DNA from: Firm-04 sp045596625
GTDB taxonomy: Bacteria; Bacillota; Clostridia; Oscillospirales; Ruminococcaceae
Assembly: GCA_045596625.1 (NCBI GenBank)
Contig: JAZOCU010000060.1
Location: forward strand, 1 to 50,770
DNA length: 50,770 nucleotides
Direction: 5' to 3'
In this document: positions 25,151 to 33,935 of the stretch, one piece after another
Numbering within the stretch: position 1 is the stretch's first letter
How the letters are laid out: every line of letters begins with the position of its first letter
Translations under genes and position numbers: made by a program
The notes under the pieces: model-generated
The model's database searches: none
What the model was told of the DNA's origin: nothing
What the model saw: only the letters and a program-made list of their open reading frames with translations

Positions 25151-28100
25151 ATGGGTGCGCGTATTCTGACAAGAGATGATGCGAAAAGTTTGATTCGCAG
25201 CAATACCGATAAACTGAAGCTGCCCTCTGACTTCACTGTCATTGGTGAGGGTGCTTTGGCAGGTTTTTCCCAAGTAAAAGAATTGACGATCCCTGAGGGA
25301 GTAACCCGTATCTGTTCCCATGCGTTTTTCATGAGAAGCTTTAAGAATGCCAGCGGTCTTGAACGGCTGATTCTTCCTGCCTCTCTGACTCAATTTGATC
25401 TGTGGGCATTTTATGACTGCAATCAACTGAAAACGGTCTTTCTGCCGGAGAATTTCCCGGAACAGAAAGCATTGGAGTTGTTTTTTAATCAGCCCGGTGC
25501 TACTCTGAGCTTCGGCAAGAAACTACTGTTTTCATCTAAAACAAAAACTGTGCAGGAGATCATGGATCAGACATCCGGTATCCTGACGCCTAATACTGCT
25601 GCAGTTTTACCAGTGCATGACGGTGTTTGGGAGATCCCTGCGACCTATTTTGCCATCGCATCCCATGCAGGACGCTCGATCGTCGGCAAAAAGATCCGCA
25701 AGATCATACTGCCTGCCAGCATTCGTCTGATCTCACCAATGGCCTTTTCGGATCTGACAACGCTTGAGGAGATCGTAATCGCAGATGGCGTAGAGCATAT
25801 TGATAATGCAGCCTTTATGCGCTGCAAAAACTTGCGCAGAGTGATAATACCGCCTTCTGTGAAGCGGATCGGTGCCGGCGCATTCATGGAATGTCCGCAG
25901 CTTCAGGAGATCGTACTGCCGCCTCAGCTGCAGGCAATTGAAGATGAACTGTTTAGCGGTTGCGCTGCGCTGCCTGCAGTTCAGATCCCCGAAACCGTTA
26001 CCAAAATCGGCGCCGGTGCATTTGCCGGGTGCGCCTCCATCCATACGCTAGTGCTGCCGGATTCTGTCAAATCGATCGGTATCAGTGCGTTTTGGGAATG
26101 CAGCGCTTTGCAGCAGCTATATATTTCGCCCTACACAAAAACAATCCAGCAGTCGGCGCTGGGAAATTGTCCGATGCTAACAGAGTTGTATATGCCCCAA
26201 ATTGTTGCTGATGCACTCGAACAAAAGCGTGTTCTTGGTGAAAATACCAATCCTCAGATTCAATGGATCGACCAGGGCTCACCGAAGCCTGCCTTTACTA
26301 TGATGGATCCCACTGAGGCATATGCACCTTGTCAGGATCCGAATACCGATCAAGAAGTGGCTGAGGATTTGCCGCAAGCTGTCGACGCTGCAGAAATGGC
26401 ACCTGTACCAATGCAGCAGGAAGCTGCTCCTCCATTGCAGGAGGATGCTCCTGTACAGCCGTTGGATGCGGATGCGGTGCGCAAGCTTGAACAGACCATT
26501 GCTTCTATGCAGGAAAAAATCGATGCTCTTTCCGCTCAGAATACTGCTGCAGCGCAAAATACACAGCAGTCTGCCATAGATACCGTTGCTGTTGAGGCTT
26601 TGAACGCCAATTTGGCGGCGATTCAAGCAAAATTCGATCAATTTTCCGATATGCAGCATTCTGTAGAAGCCATTGCATCCATACAGGAGCAGGTCGCAAC
26701 CATCGCTTCTATGCAAAGTCGGGTAGAACAGATCGCTCAAATGCAGGAAACCGTACATGAACGTGTCGGTGCGATTTCCGATATCCAGGAGAAGATGAGT
26801 GAGATCGATGACATTCGCGCAAAGGTTGATGCTATTCAGCCCGATGCCATCGGTGATATGCAGCAAAAGGTCAGCGAGATAGCCGATATCCGTCAAAAAG
26901 TGGATGCCATTTCCGATATTCAAGAAAAAGTCAATGAAATTTCAAACATTCGTGAAAAGGTCGATGCCATTTCCGGCGTGCAGGAGAAAATAGATGAGAT
27001 CTCTGATATCCGTCAGAAGGTCGATGCTATTTCCGAGGTGCAGGAAAAGGTCAGTGCGATTTCTGAGATTCAGCAGAAGGTGGATGCCATTTCCGAAGTA
27101 CAGGAAAAGGTCAGTGCGATTTCCGATATTCAGCAGAAGGTCGGTGCAATCACAGATGTGCAGGAAAAAGTCGGTGAGATTTCGTCTACGCAAGCTGATA
27201 TGAATAAGCGCTTTGCCGAGATCACCGGTAAATCATTCTCTCAGAAGGATGCTGCCGCTTCTGTTGCGCCCGACGCACTTGACTCTGCCTTTGTGCCGGT
27301 ACAGCGCGGTAATTATCGCAAGGACGATCATGTCTTTACTTATGAGATTTCTAAGCCTGTGGAAGGGCCTAAACAGCGCAGCTTGATGCTGAAGGATTAT
27401 TCAGTTATTGCATTCCGGTCGTTCCGTGAAAAAGAGGGCGGTGAGCGCTTTGAGATCCCGGAGGGTGTGCGTCGTGTTGAAACACAGGCATTCTGGGATT
27501 GTCCCAGACTGCTTGCACTTGAACTGCCTCATTCTCTGACGGAAGTAGAACCGGATGCATTTTCCGGATGCAGCCGCCTGACCGATGTATACCTGTGTGA
27601 GGAATTTCCGGAACGCCGTGCAGCAGAGTATTTCCTGTTCCGTCCGGAAACCAAGCTTCATTGGCCGAAAAAGGGATTCCTTTCTAAGGCAAAAGTGCTT
27701 ACGGTTGCCGAACTGCTGGAGCAATATGATGATATTCTGACTGCCGAAAAAGCAAAGAAGCTTCAGGTACGGCATCATGTTCTGCAGATCCCTGAAGGAT
27801 ATACGATTCTTGCACCGGATATGGCACGTGGTATCAATCCGCGATCTGACGAGCCTGAACATACATTGCAGACTATTATTCTGCCGAAAACACTTCGCAG
27901 AATCGGTGCAAGAGCTTTTGCCGGTCTGGAAACAGTGCACCAGATCGTAATGTCAAAGGGTTTGCAGATCATTGATATGAATGCTTTTACAGGTTGCACC
28001 GGTCCATACCGGATCATCTTCCCGAATAGTGTAAGCTACATCGGTCCCTACGCTTTTGCAGCACCTTGCCGTTATGAACAGATCCGTCTGCCCAATCGTC

Positions 28101-30910
28101 TGCTTCGTATTTCTGAGAATACCTTCACAAATTGCGATTCTCTTGTTTCGCTCTGCATTCCCGAATCCGTGACGGAAATTGGGGATTGTGCACTTTCCGG
28201 ATGTACCTCTTTGAGCAGTCTTACGATTCCGCAGCGTTTTTCTGAGGAGCTCAAGCGGATTCTTGACGGTCCCGTCAAGCTTTCTGTGGTCTGGACTGAG
28301 GATGCGAAGGACGCATATCGCCAGGAGCCCAATCCCGCTTTGATCAATGTACTGGAGCCCCAAATGCATTCTATTGCGACTCATCGTGTATTCACCAAGG
28401 AGATGAGTCAGAACTGCCATAGCTTTGCCGAGCGTCTGACATTACTTCGTTCTCATCCTTATGCAGGAGCCGAATCGCTGGAGGAAATGTCGAACCAAAC
28501 GAAATTTGAAATCCCGTTAGGTGTTCTTCGTTTGTGCAGCTATGCCTTTGGACAGAATAGTCGTTTGCTCACCCTGATCATTCCAAAAGCACTTTCTGTA
28601 TTTGAATATGCAGCGTTTTATGGCTTTGAGCGTCTGCGAGATGTATTTTTGCCTGAAGACTTTGACCGTGACAGTGCCGCGGTGCTGTTTATGAATTCTC
28701 CTCAGGTTCTGCTGAATATCGGAGGCAGTCGTCCCATCAAGGTTCGGCAGGTGCTGAACGATTGTCCTTGGGTGCTGACTTCCAATGATATCGCCGAGCT
28801 TTCTGTTGTCAATGGCACCATGACGATTCCGAACGGCTATTTAGTTATCGCTTCTTTTGTGTATCACGGAATCATGGGTATGACGCATTTGCGGACATTG
28901 CAGATCCCACCCAGTGCACGCTTGATCGGATATCATGCTTTTACCGATCAGGAGCATCTTGAGGAAGTTATTTGTGCCGAAGGTTTGCTTGCCGTGGAAC
29001 CCCATGCATTTGTAGATTGCCATAATTTGCGAAGAATCGTTTTACCTTCTACGCTGCGCTTTTTAGGTTCACACCCCTTTATCGGATGTATGCAGTTGCA
29101 ATCGTTAGTGCTGCCGAAGTCCTTCTCAAATCGAGAAGAGGAACTGCGTCGAGATTGTCCTCAGCTTCAGATTCAATGGTGTGAAGACTTTGATGAAGAC
29201 AGTCTGCCCTCTCAGATTCTTGACTACTCCGATCTGCTTGAAGGCGCTGCACAGGGCGATGTAGAGATGCTTACTCCCTTCGATGTGGATGATCTTCCCC
29301 AATACGCTGCACAAGATGCAATTGATGGTCCCATCGAAACATCGGTATTGTCAGAGGAAACAATGGCAGAAGCTGAAAATCTTGAAAACAAAACCCAAGC
29401 AATGCTTGGCACCCATGCAGCGATTGCAACCACTGCGGATACGGAGACTGTTGCAGCAGAAACAATCGATACCGACCATATGGATGCCCTTGCCGATGCA
29501 ATCTTTGGTACTACAGATACCATTGAAGCTGAGGAGGTATCCGACGAAGTCGAAGAAAAAGCTGCTCCTACTGAGGAAACGGCTATCGAAGCTGCCGAAG
29601 AAGCTGCCATGGAATCCGCAGAAGATTCAACCGAAGAATCCACAGAAGATACCGTCGCTGCAGTCGATACCGACCATATGGATGCCCTTGCCGATATGCT
29701 CTTCGGCTCTGAAGATATCACCGAAACCGAGACGGTATCTGAGGAAACAGAGGAAGTAGACGCTCCTGCTGTGGAAACGGCTATCGAAGCTGCCATGGAA
29801 TCCGCAGAAGATTCAACCGAAGAATCCACAGAAGATATCGTTGTTGCAGTCGATACCGACCATATGGATGCCCTTGCCGATATGATCTTCGGCTCTGAAG
29901 ATATCACCGAAACCGAAACGGTATCTGAGGAAACAGAGGAAGAAGCTGCTCCTGCTGAGGAAACGGCTATCGAAGCTGCCGAAGAAGCTGCCATGGAATC
30001 CACAGAAGATTCAACCGAAGAATCCACAGAAGATACCGTCGCTGCAGTCGATACCGACCACATGGATGCCCTTGCCGATATGATCTTCGGCTCTGAAGAT
30101 ACCACCGAAACCGAAACGATATCTGAGAAAACAGAGGAAGAAGCTGCTCCTGTCGAAGAAACAAAGCCGGAAGGGGAGTCTTTGGTGGATATGGATCGTT
30201 CCATTCCCGAGGATGGACGTTTTACTGCCAAGGAATGCCGCCGCTGGTATCATCAAGAATCCGATTTTACCATTCCGAATGGGTATCGCGAGATTCGTGC
30301 AGGAGCCTGCGCTGCTTTGGATGAGCTTTCTGCACTGACCATTGCAGAATCCGTTGAGCGAATCGGTAACGGTGCCTTCGCTGACTGTACTGCCCTGAAA
30401 ACTGTGGTCATTCCGCTGTCTGTGACTGATTTGGCTGAAGATGCTTTTGATGGCTGCGATGCGATCAACTCAGTAACAGCACCGAAACACCTTGCTGATC
30501 AGATTCTTGCAATGTTCGGCGACACGCCTTCTTATGTATGGCTTGAGGATCCGCCTAAAATCATTGGCGACGGTAGATTTACCGCAAAAATCCGCAACAG
30601 TATGTATCATGGTGAGGAGATACTCGTTATTCCGGAAGGATATCTGGAGATCCGTGCCGGTGCCTGTGCCGGTTTGGAAGAGATCACAGAACTGCAATTA
30701 CCTGCAACGCTTGAAAAAATCGCAGGAGGCGCTTTTGCTGACTGTGTTGCTCTGAAATCCCTTCGGATTCCCGCAAGCGTTACTGAGCTTGCTGAAGACG
30801 CATTTGAAGGCTGTACATCGCTGCAATCCGTAACAGCACCCCGCCATCTGGAGGAGATTGTACGGCAGTGTTTCCCTGATATTTCTCTGCAATTTACGGA
30901 CAATGAATAA
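25151..30910 (+). CDS. Giant BspA-type leucine-rich-repeat protein with coiled coil and acidic repeats, no signal peptide
   Basis: A 1919-residue protein built from LRR_5/BspA-type repeats (L-x-x-(I/L)-x-(I/L)-P-x-x-(V/L)..I...AF..C). Three large homologous modules are visible: A (about residues 30-376), B (about 740-1055), C (about 1090-1352), and two short C-terminal modules D and E (about 1686-1804 and 1806-1919). Each of A-D ends with a W-x-(E/D) strand (QWID, VWTED, QWCED, VWLED). Between A and B lies a glutamine-rich linker and a predicted coiled coil of about eighteen 10-residue repeats (about 495-683). Between C and D lie four acidic repeats of 62-66 residues containing DTDHMDALAD. 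BspA-like proteins are normally secreted, but here the N-terminus (MGARILTRDDAKSL) has no signal peptide, and there is no anchor or dockerin, so it is probably an intracellular scaffold. The ATG at 25151 has AAGGAGG eight bases upstream. The function is unknown. Confidence 0.88.
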   Translation: MGARILTRDDAKSLIRSNTDKLKLPSDFTVIGEGALAGFSQVKELTIPEGVTRICSHAFFMRSFKNASGLERLILPASLTQFDLWAFYDCNQLKTVFLPENFPEQKALELFFNQPGATLSFGKKLLFSSKTKTVQEIMDQTSGILTPNTAAVLPVHDGVWEIPATYFAIASHAGRSIVGKKIRKIILPASIRLISPMAFSDLTTLEEIVIADGVEHIDNAAFMRCKNLRRVIIPPSVKRIGAGAFMECPQLQEIVLPPQLQAIEDELFSGCAALPAVQIPETVTKIGAGAFAGCASIHTLVLPDSVKSIGISAFWECSALQQLYISPYTKTIQQSALGNCPMLTELYMPQIVADALEQKRVLGENTNPQIQWIDQGSPKPAFTMMDPTEAYAPCQDPNTDQEVAEDLPQAVDAAEMAPVPMQQEAAPPLQEDAPVQPLDADAVRKLEQTIASMQEKIDALSAQNTAAAQNTQQSAIDTVAVEALNANLAAIQAKFDQFSDMQHSVEAIASIQEQVATIASMQSRVEQIAQMQETVHERVGAISDIQEKMSEIDDIRAKVDAIQPDAIGDMQQKVSEIADIRQKVDAISDIQEKVNEISNIREKVDAISGVQEKIDEISDIRQKVDAISEVQEKVSAISEIQQKVDAISEVQEKVSAISDIQQKVGAITDVQEKVGEISSTQADMNKRFAEITGKSFSQKDAAASVAPDALDSAFVPVQRGNYRKDDHVFTYEISKPVEGPKQRSLMLKDYSVIAFRSFREKEGGERFEIPEGVRRVETQAFWDCPRLLALELPHSLTEVEPDAFSGCSRLTDVYLCEEFPERRAAEYFLFRPETKLHWPKKGFLSKAKVLTVAELLEQYDDILTAEKAKKLQVRHHVLQIPEGYTILAPDMARGINPRSDEPEHTLQTIILPKTLRRIGARAFAGLETVHQIVMSKGLQIIDMNAFTGCTGPYRIIFPNSVSYIGPYAFAAPCRYEQIRLPNRLLRISENTFTNCDSLVSLCIPESVTEIGDCALSGCTSLSSLTIPQRFSEELKRILDGPVKLSVVWTEDAKDAYRQEPNPALINVLEPQMHSIATHRVFTKEMSQNCHSFAERLTLLRSHPYAGAESLEEMSNQTKFEIPLGVLRLCSYAFGQNSRLLTLIIPKALSVFEYAAFYGFERLRDVFLPEDFDRDSAAVLFMNSPQVLLNIGGSRPIKVRQVLNDCPWVLTSNDIAELSVVNGTMTIPNGYLVIASFVYHGIMGMTHLRTLQIPPSARLIGYHAFTDQEHLEEVICAEGLLAVEPHAFVDCHNLRRIVLPSTLRFLGSHPFIGCMQLQSLVLPKSFSNREEELRRDCPQLQIQWCEDFDEDSLPSQILDYSDLLEGAAQGDVEMLTPFDVDDLPQYAAQDAIDGPIETSVLSEETMAEAENLENKTQAMLGTHAAIATTADTETVAAETIDTDHMDALADAIFGTTDTIEAEEVSDEVEEKAAPTEETAIEAAEEAAMESAEDSTEESTEDTVAAVDTDHMDALADMLFGSEDITETETVSEETEEVDAPAVETAIEAAMESAEDSTEESTEDIVVAVDTDHMDALADMIFGSEDITETETVSEETEEEAAPAEETAIEAAEEAAMESTEDSTEESTEDTVAAVDTDHMDALADMIFGSEDTTETETISEKTEEEAAPVEETKPEGESLVDMDRSIPEDGRFTAKECRRWYHQESDFTIPNGYREIRAGACAALDELSALTIAESVERIGNGAFADCTALKTVVIPLSVTDLAEDAFDGCDAINSVTAPKHLADQILAMFGDTPSYVWLEDPPKIIGDGRFTAKIRNSMYHGEEILVIPEGYLEIRAGACAGLEEITELQLPATLEKIAGGAFADCVALKSLRIPASVTELAEDAFEGCTSLQSVTAPRHLEEIVRQCFPDISLQFTDNE
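26633..27199 (+). repeat. 30-base tandem repeats coding a 10-residue coiled-coil motif
   Basis: Inside the LRR gene, about eighteen near-tandem units of 30 bases code V-x-x-I-x-x-(I/V)-Q-x-K. The register is broken twice, by a 4-residue insert (VHER) and by a longer fifth unit (DAIQPDAIGDMQQK). Alternating unit types (VDAIS... and VSAIS/VSEI...) suggest an older 20-residue duplication. Confidence 0.85.
29468..30180 (+). repeat. Four acidic tandem repeats of 186-198 bases
   Basis: Units beginning at 29468, 29666, 29852 and 30050 each code DTDHMDALAD followed by a Glu/Thr/Ala/Ser-rich stretch. Spacings are 198, 186 and 198 bases. Nucleotide identity between units is very high, pointing to recent duplication. 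Confidence 0.9.
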
Positions 30911-30926
30911 AAAATCCGAATAGGAC

Positions 30927-30955
30927 TTGTATTTTTCAAGTGTTTGTGTTATAAT
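30927..30955 (+). promoter_or_regulatory. Promoter of asp23-like/fakA genes
   Basis: TTGTAT (30927-30932), 17-base spacer, TATAAT (30950-30955), 33 bases before the start of the asp23-like gene. Confidence 0.65.
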
Positions 30956-30987
30956 GATTGTTATGGATTTTCTGAAAGGAGATTCGT

Positions 30988-31335
30988 ATGATTATCATCG
31001 AAAACCATATTGGCACCATTCGAGTCACAAAAGCATATTTACGTGCTTTGATCGAGCATACAGTGATCAGCTGTTTCGGCGTTTCGGATTTGAATGATTC
31101 ATCCCTTCTTGAGACACTGAGAACACGCCTGTTTCCCGGAGAAATTCAGCGTGGTATCCAGCTACGCTCCAAGAACAATGCGCTTGTCATTGATCTGCAT
31201 ATCGTGACCGGCATCGGCACAAATGTCGCTGCAATCACCGACAGTATCCGCAATAAAGTGCGGTATGCCGTCGAAGAGTCAACCGGCATTCAGCCTGCGC
31301 AGATCAATGTATATATCGACGGTATTCGTGCATAA
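30988..31335 (+). CDS. Asp23/Gls24 family protein (YloU-like)
   Basis: A 115-residue Asp23/Gls24 (DUF322) protein. The family core is visible in IGTIRVTKAYLRALIEHTV, SKNNALVIDLHIVTGIG and the C-terminal INVYIDGIR. Family members are small alpha/beta proteins linked to envelope stress. It precedes fakA by 19 bases, matching the conserved yloU-yloV pair of Bacillus. ATG 30988 has AAAGGAG six bases upstream. The exact function is not known. Confidence 0.88.
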   Translation: MIIIENHIGTIRVTKAYLRALIEHTVISCFGVSDLNDSSLLETLRTRLFPGEIQRGIQLRSKNNALVIDLHIVTGIGTNVAAITDSIRNKVRYAVEESTGIQPAQINVYIDGIRA

Positions 31336-31354
31336 CGATTGGGGGAGCAAAATA

Positions 31355-33016
31355 GTGATTACTGGAAATCAATTAAAAGCAGCAATGATTCATGCTGCAA
31401 TTCTGATCAACAACAGACGACGAGAAGTGGATGAACTGAATGTTTATCCTGTACCGGATGGCGATACCGGTACGAATATGTCAATGACCATTTCTGCTGC
31501 AAAGCGTGAGCTGGAGCTGCTTCAGAACAACGATGTACCTGCATCTCAGGTGGCAGATACTGCAGCTTCTGCCATGCTTCGCGGTGCAAGAGGAAACTCC
31601 GGCGTAATCCTTTCTCTGCTGTTCCGTGGATTTTCAAAAGGTCTTTCCGGTCTGAAAGAAGCCGGTGTAGCTGATTTCGCTAATGCCTTGGAGCTTGGTG
31701 TGGCGGGTGCATATAAGGCTGTGATGAAGCCCACAGAAGGTACGATCTTGACAGTATCCCGCATGGCAGCATCCAAAGCACAAGAGCTTGCCAAAACCGA
31801 CATCGATTTGCTGGATTTCTGGCAAGCGATCTGCAATGAAGCCAACGATGTTCTCAAGCAGACTACCGAAATGCTGCCCGCATTGAAAAAAGCAAATGTT
31901 GTTGATGCCGGCGGTCAGGGCTTCTGTATTATCATGGAAGGCATGCTGGAATCCTTCCGCGGCGAGGCATTGCCGAAGGAAACAGGAGAACGTACCGGCT
32001 CAGTGGATCCCAAAGAGGATTTCAATTCCGCTGTTGCACAATATGATGAAGAGATCAACTTCACCTATTGTACCGAATATATCGTAGAAAAGCATACACC
32101 TTCCGTGGATCCCGCAAAGCTGCGTGCCTATCTGGAAACTATCGGTGACTGCGTAGTTGTTGTGGATGACGATGAGATCATTAAGGTTCATGTGCACACG
32201 GATAATCCCGGTCTTGCAATTACCAAGGCACTGGAATTCGGCAGTTTCATCAATGATCCCAAGCCGAAAATCGAAAACATGAAGATCCAGCATCAGAATA
32301 AAGTGAAGGAAGCAACGATCGTTCGTCAGCAGGATTTTGTTCCCGTTGAGCCGACAAAAGAGATTGGTTTTGTTGCTGTAGCAGCAGGTCCCGGTCTTGA
32401 GCGCTCCTTCTTGGATCTCGGTGTTGATCAGGTGGTTCGCGGTGGTCAGACGATGAATCCTTCTACGGATGATATTCTTCGTGCGATTCATGCAACACCT
32501 GCAAAAACTGTTTTTGTTCTGCCCAACAACAAGAATATCATTATGGCTGCAGAGCAGGCGGTTAATCTTGCAAACCGAAATGTCTGTGTATTGCAGACCC
32601 GCACCATTCCTCAGGGCATTGCCGCAATGCTTGCTTATGATGATATGGCAGATTTTCAGGAAAATCGAATCCAGATGGCAAAAGCTGCTGAGCACGTTTC
32701 AACCGGTTCGATCACTTTCGCAGCTCGTGACTCTGAATTGGATGGTCATACCATTCATAAGGATGAGGTACTGGCGCTGGATAACGGCAAGCTTTCCTTT
32801 ACCGAAAAGGATGTAAATAAGGCTGCCTATAAGCTCACTCGCAAGATGGTTAAGAATGATACCAGCTATGTGACCATCTTTTATGGTGCTGATGTGACCG
32901 AAGAACAGTCACAGCGCTTAAAGGAAATGCTGAGTGCAAAACTGAATTCCCGTATAGAGCTGACACTAATCAATGGCGGTCAGCCTGTATACTATTATTT
33001 CATTTCAGTAGAATAA
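31355..33016 (+). CDS. fakA: Fatty acid kinase catalytic subunit FakA (DAK2 domain, YloV-like)
   Basis: A 553-residue protein with an N-terminal DhaL/DAK2 kinase domain (about 1-200; NVYPVPDGDTGTNM binds metal-nucleotide, and RGARGNSGVILS is typical), a middle domain (about 220-330) and a C-terminal DegV-like-fold domain. It phosphorylates fatty acids held by FakB (DegV family) proteins so that they enter phospholipid synthesis. The start is GTG 31355 because GGGGGAG lies seven bases upstream and the sequence begins VITGNQLKAAM, a normal YloV start. A DegV-family gene that could code the partner lies at 47328. A terminator follows. Confidence 0.93.
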   Translation: MITGNQLKAAMIHAAILINNRRREVDELNVYPVPDGDTGTNMSMTISAAKRELELLQNNDVPASQVADTAASAMLRGARGNSGVILSLLFRGFSKGLSGLKEAGVADFANALELGVAGAYKAVMKPTEGTILTVSRMAASKAQELAKTDIDLLDFWQAICNEANDVLKQTTEMLPALKKANVVDAGGQGFCIIMEGMLESFRGEALPKETGERTGSVDPKEDFNSAVAQYDEEINFTYCTEYIVEKHTPSVDPAKLRAYLETIGDCVVVVDDDEIIKVHVHTDNPGLAITKALEFGSFINDPKPKIENMKIQHQNKVKEATIVRQQDFVPVEPTKEIGFVAVAAGPGLERSFLDLGVDQVVRGGQTMNPSTDDILRAIHATPAKTVFVLPNNKNIIMAAEQAVNLANRNVCVLQTRTIPQGIAAMLAYDDMADFQENRIQMAKAAEHVSTGSITFAARDSELDGHTIHKDEVLALDNGKLSFTEKDVNKAAYKLTRKMVKNDTSYVTIFYGADVTEEQSQRLKEMLSAKLNSRIELTLINGGQPVYYYFISVE

Positions 33017-33022
33017 CTATGA

Positions 33023-33050
33023 AAAAGGGACGGGAAACCGTCCTTTTTTT
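33023..33050 (+). terminator. Terminator after fakA
   Basis: GGACGG (33029-33034) pairs with CCGTCC (33038-33043) around a GAAA-type loop, flanked by A-run and seven T. It overlaps the leader of queH, which begins only 27 bases later, so some read-through is likely. Confidence 0.8.
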
Positions 33051-33076
33051 CACGAAATGGCAGGGGAGTGATTCCT

Positions 33077-33733
33077 ATGAAAAAAAGGCAATATCATTTG
33101 GAGATGGAATCGATTTTTCAAACATTACCCGATGATCCCGTACCAAAGCTGTTGCTGCATAGCTGCTGCGGTCCATGCAGCACAGCCGTATTGGAACAGC
33201 TGATACCGTATTTTGAGATCGTGTTGTTTTACTATAATCCCTGCATCGCACCACAGTCAGAGTTCGAGCGTCGGCTGCAGGCACAAAAGCAATTGCTTGC
33301 GCAGATGACCCCACAGCATCCCATTACCTTGGTTGTACCGCCCTATGATCACAGTAACTATCAGCGTGCGGTGGATGGTGTCGCAGACACGCCTGAAGGA
33401 GGGGAGCGCTGTTTTCGCTGTATCGCAGAACGAATGGAGGAGGCTGCAAAAGCGGCTTTGCAATACGATTGTTCGTGGTTCACTACTACACTTTCTGTCA
33501 GTCCACATAAAAACGCACCATATCTCAATGCTTGCGGAGAACGCTTGGCTGCACAGTTTCATGTATCCTATTTGCCGTCCGATTTCAAGAAAAAAGGTGG
33601 CTATGCGCGTTCCGTAGCATTATCGGAAATCTATTCGCTCTATCGGCAGGATTATTGCGGCTGTCCGCAAAGTCTTGCTGAAGCAATCGCCCGCAGAAAG
33701 GCAAAGGATAAATTTGTCGAAAATACTAATTGA
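33077..33733 (+). CDS. queH: Epoxyqueuosine reductase QueH
   Basis: A 218-residue QueH (formerly DUF208) enzyme that carries out the last step of queuosine synthesis in tRNA, reducing epoxyqueuosine. The cysteine pairs typical of the family are all present: LHSCCGPCS (near residue 30), GERCFRC (near 114) and DYCGCPQS (near 195), expected to bind an iron-sulfur cluster and a metal. ATG 33077 is chosen because AGGGGAG lies about eight bases upstream; the GTG three codons earlier overlaps the ribosome site. It follows the fakA terminator closely and has no clear promoter of its own. Other queuosine genes are not in the window. Confidence 0.93.
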   Translation: MKKRQYHLEMESIFQTLPDDPVPKLLLHSCCGPCSTAVLEQLIPYFEIVLFYYNPCIAPQSEFERRLQAQKQLLAQMTPQHPITLVVPPYDHSNYQRAVDGVADTPEGGERCFRCIAERMEEAAKAALQYDCSWFTTTLSVSPHKNAPYLNACGERLAAQFHVSYLPSDFKKKGGYARSVALSEIYSLYRQDYCGCPQSLAEAIARRKAKDKFVENTN

Positions 33734-33808
33734 TTCCACAGAATGTGCAGTGCATTTTTCAGTTTGCACGAAGCTGTTATTTTTTTCACAAAGATGCAAA
33801 ATCAACTC

Positions 33809-33837
33809 TTGACAAGTGAAAGAAAAAATTGTATACT
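33809..33837 (+). promoter_or_regulatory. Promoter of serC
   Basis: TTGACA (33809-33814), 17-base spacer, TATACT (33832-33837). The transcript would have an untranslated leader of about 90 bases, in which no known riboswitch was recognised. Confidence 0.8.
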
Positions 33838-33935
33838 ATATGATATGATGCTGTAAGTTGCATGAGGTTATGTGCTGATATGCATCAGATTTTCATAATG
33901 TAATCAACCAAACAGAATTAACGGAGGTTTTATCA

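Noticed and set aside
26770..27199. Thirty-base repeats that could suggest a CRISPR-like array
   Set aside because: The units are contiguous without unique spacers, stay in frame, vary at third positions and code a regular helix motif.
29224..30231. A Ser/Val-rich open frame antisense to the acidic repeats
   Set aside because: It simply mirrors the Glu/Thr/Ala repeats of the LRR gene and lacks a start site.
33734..33808. Possible hairpin GTGCA/TGCAC after queH
   Set aside because: Only five base pairs with a long loop; not strong enough to list as a terminator.
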